This document shows, one piece after another, positions 48,550-52,933 of a DNA stretch of 52,933 nucleotides. This stretch comes from Erwinia sp. ErVv1 (GTDB lineage: Bacteria; Pseudomonadota; Gammaproteobacteria; Enterobacterales; Enterobacteriaceae): NCBI RefSeq assembly GCF_900068895.1, contig NZ_CDPK01000012.1:72405-125337 (forward strand). Reading direction: 5' to 3'. Numbering within the stretch: position 1 is the stretch's first letter; every line of letters begins with the position of its first letter. Position numbers and translations under genes: made by a program. The notes beneath the pieces are model-generated. The model ran no database searches, was not told the origin of the DNA, and saw only the letters and a list, made by a program, of their open reading frames with translations.

Positions 48550-49686
48550 TTACGCCGCCGCCGGGTCGCGCTTCCAGACCAGCGCGCCGGCCACCAGCAG
48601 CGCCACCCCGGCCACGTACAGCGCGGGCTCCAGCCGGTGCGTTAGCTGGGTGGAAAGCGCCGACAGCAGCGGCCCCAGCAGCTGACCTACCGCATAGCCA
48701 GTGGTTAACAGGCCCGCCATATAGCGGGCATGCTGCGGCGCCAGCTCGCGGGCGTAGTGCAGGGTAAGCTGCACTACGCAGAGAAAACCGCCCCCCATCA
48801 GCACCGCACCCAGCGCCAGACCGCCGATCCCCGGCATCATCTCGACGACAAAGACCCCCGCCGCCTGTGCCCAGAGCACGATCGCCAGCCGGACGTTAGC
48901 CTGACCAAAATGGCGGGTGAGAATGCCAAGACCAATGCCGATAACCGCTGCCCCGCCAAATATCGGCCAGACGTACTGGGCAAAGGGACTGCCAGGAAAG
49001 CGCGAAACCGCCATCTGTGACAGAAAGGTCGCGGGCAGGATATAGCCAAAACCCGCCAGACTGTAGCTCCAGACCAGCTTTTTCAGACCCCGCGTCAGCA
49101 CCAGCGGCGCAGGTGCCGTTTCAGGACGGTGAAGCTCCCCGGACCCCGGCAGGTTGCGGGCAATAAGCGCAATCAGGACCAGCGCCAGCAGTCCGTAGGC
49201 CAGCCACGCCGTAGCGGCGCTGACGTGCTGACCGTGCAGTACGACTGCCAGCATGCCGCTAAGAAAGATCCCGGTTCCCGGCCCGGCGAAAACGGCGGCG
49301 CTCAGTCCGGCACGGCCATATTTATGCAGCTGTTCATTACTCCAGGCGGCAATCAGCACCATGGCCCAGCCGCTGGCCCAGCCAATCAGAAAGCGGACGA
49401 TGCCATGCAGCCAGGGTCCTTCAACGCAGGCTGAGAGCAGCGTCAGCCCCACCGCCCCCCAGACGCCGACCTTCAGACGACGCTCCACCCGTCGGGTCGC
49501 GCGCATGGCATCGTAAGAACCGCACAGATAGCCGAGATAGTTGATGGCGGCCACTACCGCCGCGCTGGTCAGGGAGAGCTGATGCTCGCCGATCATCAGC
49601 GGCACCTGTGGGGTGAAGGCAAAGCGGCCAATCCCCATCGCAACCACCAGTGATAAAAAAGCGCTTAGCGCCACGCGAAAATCCAT
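48550..49686 (-). CDS. YbfB/YjiJ family MFS transporter
   Basis: A 378-residue major facilitator protein with about 12 hydrophobic segments. The opening VALSAFLSLVVAMGIGRFAFTPQVPLM and the following LGYLCGSYDAMRATRRVERR (a motif A-like loop) are typical of the YbfB/YjiJ family; substrate unknown. It is divergent from a LysR-type regulator with a 128-bp shared promoter region, the usual regulator-target arrangement, so it is likely controlled by that regulator. It stands between folE and frmA, a place that is empty in E. coli, where folE and yeiG are direct neighbours. Confidence 0.87.
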   Translation of the reverse strand: MDFRVALSAFLSLVVAMGIGRFAFTPQVPLMIGEHQLSLTSAAVVAAINYLGYLCGSYDAMRATRRVERRLKVGVWGAVGLTLLSACVEGPWLHGIVRFLIGWASGWAMVLIAAWSNEQLHKYGRAGLSAAVFAGPGTGIFLSGMLAVVLHGQHVSAATAWLAYGLLALVLIALIARNLPGSGELHRPETAPAPLVLTRGLKKLVWSYSLAGFGYILPATFLSQMAVSRFPGSPFAQYVWPIFGGAAVIGIGLGILTRHFGQANVRLAIVLWAQAAGVFVVEMMPGIGGLALGAVLMGGGFLCVVQLTLHYARELAPQHARYMAGLLTTGYAVGQLLGPLLSALSTQLTHRLEPALYVAGVALLVAGALVWKRDPAAA

Positions 49687-49814
49687 ATCCCCGCTCCTGA
49701 AGTTAGTTGCGCCCGTCGACAGCTTGCCGACAAAGGGTTGCCAGTATGATGCAGGATCGCTACACTGACGGAAAGTGAATAATCATCACCAACTTGCTTA
49801 CAAAAAGAGAAGGC

Positions 49815-51877
<2,063 letters not shown>

Positions 51878-51889
51878 TCGGGAGGATTA

Positions 51890-52732
51890 ATGGCGTCCAC
51901 GCTGGAACTACTTGAAGAACATCGTCTGTTTGGCGGCTGGCAGCAGCGCTATCGCCATCGTTCTGCCACCCTGAACGCCGATATGACGTTCAGTATTTTC
52001 CTGCCCGGCCCTAAGCGCGATGCGCCCCCGCCGGTGGTCTATTTTCTGGCTGGCCTGACCTGCACCGATGAGAATTTTGCCACTAAGTCAGGTGCGCAGC
52101 GCGTGGCGGCTGATTTGGGTCTGGTGCTGGTGATGCCGGATACCAGCCCGCGCGGAGAAGGCGTAGCCAATGATGAGGGTTACGATTTGGGCCAGGGCGC
52201 AGGATTTTATCTGAACGCGACCGAAGCGCCCTGGAAGCCCCATTTCCGCATGTACGATTACATTAACGAGGAGCTACCGGCACTGATTGCCAGTAATTTT
52301 CACGTTAGCGATCGTCAGGCCATCATGGGGCATTCGATGGGGGGGCACGGTGCCATTATGCTGGCTTTGCGTAATCCGACCCGCTTTCGTTCCGCGTCGG
52401 CGTTTGCACCCATTGTTAACCCGATGGAGGTGCCCTGGGGGCAGAAGGCGTTTAGCGCCTATCTGGGCGAGGATCGGCAGGCATGGTGCGAGTATGATAG
52501 CTGCTGGCTGATGCGTCAGGCGTCATCAACGCCGCCATTGCTTATCGATCAGGGTGACAGCGATCAGTTCCTGGCCGATCAGCTGCACCCGGAGAGGCTG
52601 GAAGCGATTGCTCAGGAGAAGGGTTTTCCGTTAACCGTACGGATCCAGCCGGGTTACGATCACAGCTATTTCTTTATTGCGAGTTTCGTGGAGGATCATT
52701 TGCGCTTCCACGCTGAGCATTTGCTGGCGTAA
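51890..52732 (+). CDS. yeiG: S-formylglutathione hydrolase (YeiG/FrmB family)
   Basis: Hydrolyses S-formylglutathione to formate and glutathione, completing formaldehyde detoxification. A 280-residue alpha/beta hydrolase (E. coli YeiG, 278). The nucleophile elbow GHSMGGHGA is near residues 145-153; the Asp and His of the triad are in [15 protein letters not shown] and GYDHSYFFI near the C-terminus. It resembles YeiG more than FrmB over the whole length, including [16 protein letters not shown] strong ribosome-binding site GGGAGGA precedes the ATG, 12 bp after frmA. In E. coli yeiG is next to folE without frmA. Confidence 0.95.
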   Translation: MASTLELLEEHRLFGGWQQRYRHRSATLNADMTFSIFLPGPKRDAPPPVVYFLAGLTCTDENFATKSGAQRVAADLGLVLVMPDTSPRGEGVANDEGYDLGQGAGFYLNATEAPWKPHFRMYDYINEELPALIASNFHVSDRQAIMGHSMGGHGAIMLALRNPTRFRSASAFAPIVNPMEVPWGQKAFSAYLGEDRQAWCEYDSCWLMRQASSTPPLLIDQGDSDQFLADQLHPERLEAIAQEKGFPLTVRIQPGYDHSYFFIASFVEDHLRFHAEHLLA

Positions 52733-52752
52733 CGAGGTTGTTTTGCGCGTAT

Positions 52753-52783
52753 AAAGGGTTCCCATCGGGGAGCCCTTTTTTTT
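52753..52783 (+). terminator. Rho-independent terminator of frmA-yeiG
   Basis: AAAGGGTTCCC (52753-52763) pairs with GGGAGCCCTTT (52768-52778) over 11 bp with one G-T pair, 4-nt loop, and continues into a run of eight T residues (52776-52783). It is 20 bp after the yeiG stop. Confidence 0.92.
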
Positions 52784-52813
52784 GGGCGGTCCGGGTTGTC
52801 GCCTGGGCTCCTG

Positions 52814-52933
52814 GGCCGGCAAAGGTCCGGAGTGTCGCTTGGGGGTGGGGGCCGGTGCGGCAAAGGTCCGGGGTGTCGCCTACGGGTGGGGGCCGGTGCG
52901 GCAAAGGTCCGGGGTGTCGCCTACGGGTGGGGG
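52814..52933. repeat. GC-rich 41-bp tandem repeat array, running off the window end
   Basis: Two perfect copies of a 41-bp unit begin at 52851 and 52892 (GCCGGTGCGGCAAAGGTCCG...), and the next copy would begin at base 52933, the last base of the window. A degenerate, shorter copy precedes them at 52814-52850, and a still more diverged piece (GGTCCGGGTTGTCGCCTGGG) lies at 52788-52807. Copies become more alike toward the window end. The period is not a multiple of three and no gene is seen, so it is a non-coding minisatellite directly behind a terminator. Confidence 0.9.

Noticed and set aside
52674-52904. Minus-strand frame across the 41-bp repeats as a repeat protein
   Set aside because: A 41-bp period shifts frame with each copy, so no peptide repeat is kept, and the frame crosses the yeiG terminator.

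Overview
The window is chromosomal DNA of a gamma-proteobacterium of the order Enterobacterales. Gene content, protein lengths and local gene order follow the E. coli dcd-udk-yegE-yegD-mdtABCD-baeSR-yegQ-cyaR-yegS, fbaB/thiD, mrp-metG-yohJK-cdd-sanA-mglCAB-galS-yeiB-folE-yeiG regions. Departures from E. coli suggest Erwiniaceae (Erwinia or Pantoea): no alkA or yegP, maeA between cdd and sanA, a short YegE-type cyclase, and frmA placed beside yeiG. The genus call is inference from layout and could not be tested here. No tRNA, rRNA, CRISPR array or intact transposon was seen.

Layout. 1-9.1 kb: asmA (3' part lies outside the window), dcd and udk on the minus strand; a PAP2 phosphatase; a MASE1-PAS-GGDEF diguanylate cyclase without the EAL domain of E. 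coli DgcE; the Hsp70-like yegD; and an aldo/keto reductase. 9.1-20.4 kb: the mdtABCD-baeSR operon, tightly overlapped, encoding an RND drug pump, an MFS pump and the BaeSR envelope-stress two-component system; a BaeR-box-like sequence lies upstream. 20.4-23.0 kb: yegQ (tRNA hydroxylation), the Hfq-type small RNA CyaR with a class II CRP promoter, and the lipid kinase yegS. 23.0-26.4 kb: a short-chain dehydrogenase and a FUSC membrane protein in tail-to-tail contact. 26.6-28.9 kb: fbaB, then a TPP riboswitch driving a 48-codon apparent remnant of thiM coupled to thiD.

28.95-32.05 kb is a degraded, AT-rich accessory patch: a frameshifted IS3-family orfA fragment, a DUF1493 / STM2901-family gene pair, a broken Tlde1-type (type VI secretion L,D-transpeptidase) effector gene, an unrecognised C-terminal fragment, a small lipoprotein and a 36-bp tandem repeat.

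32.05-52.7 kb returns to core genes: a small unknown protein, a GNAT acetyltransferase, apbC/metG (divergent), yohJK, cdd, maeA, sanA, the mglBAC galactose transporter with galS, yeiB, folE, a YbfB/YjiJ-type MFS transporter divergent from a PtrR-like LysR regulator, then frmA-yeiG, a two-gene formaldehyde detoxification operon. CRP sites with the same class II geometry (about -41.5 or -42.5) can be read upstream of cyaR, cdd, mglB and galS, which ties four units of this window to carbon status. The window ends inside a GC-rich 41-bp tandem repeat array that begins just after the yeiG terminator.

No convincing wholly new multi-gene system was found. The most noteworthy items are the riboswitch-controlled thiM remnant, the EAL-less and I-site-less DgcE, the toxin-associated debris, and the repeat arrays.
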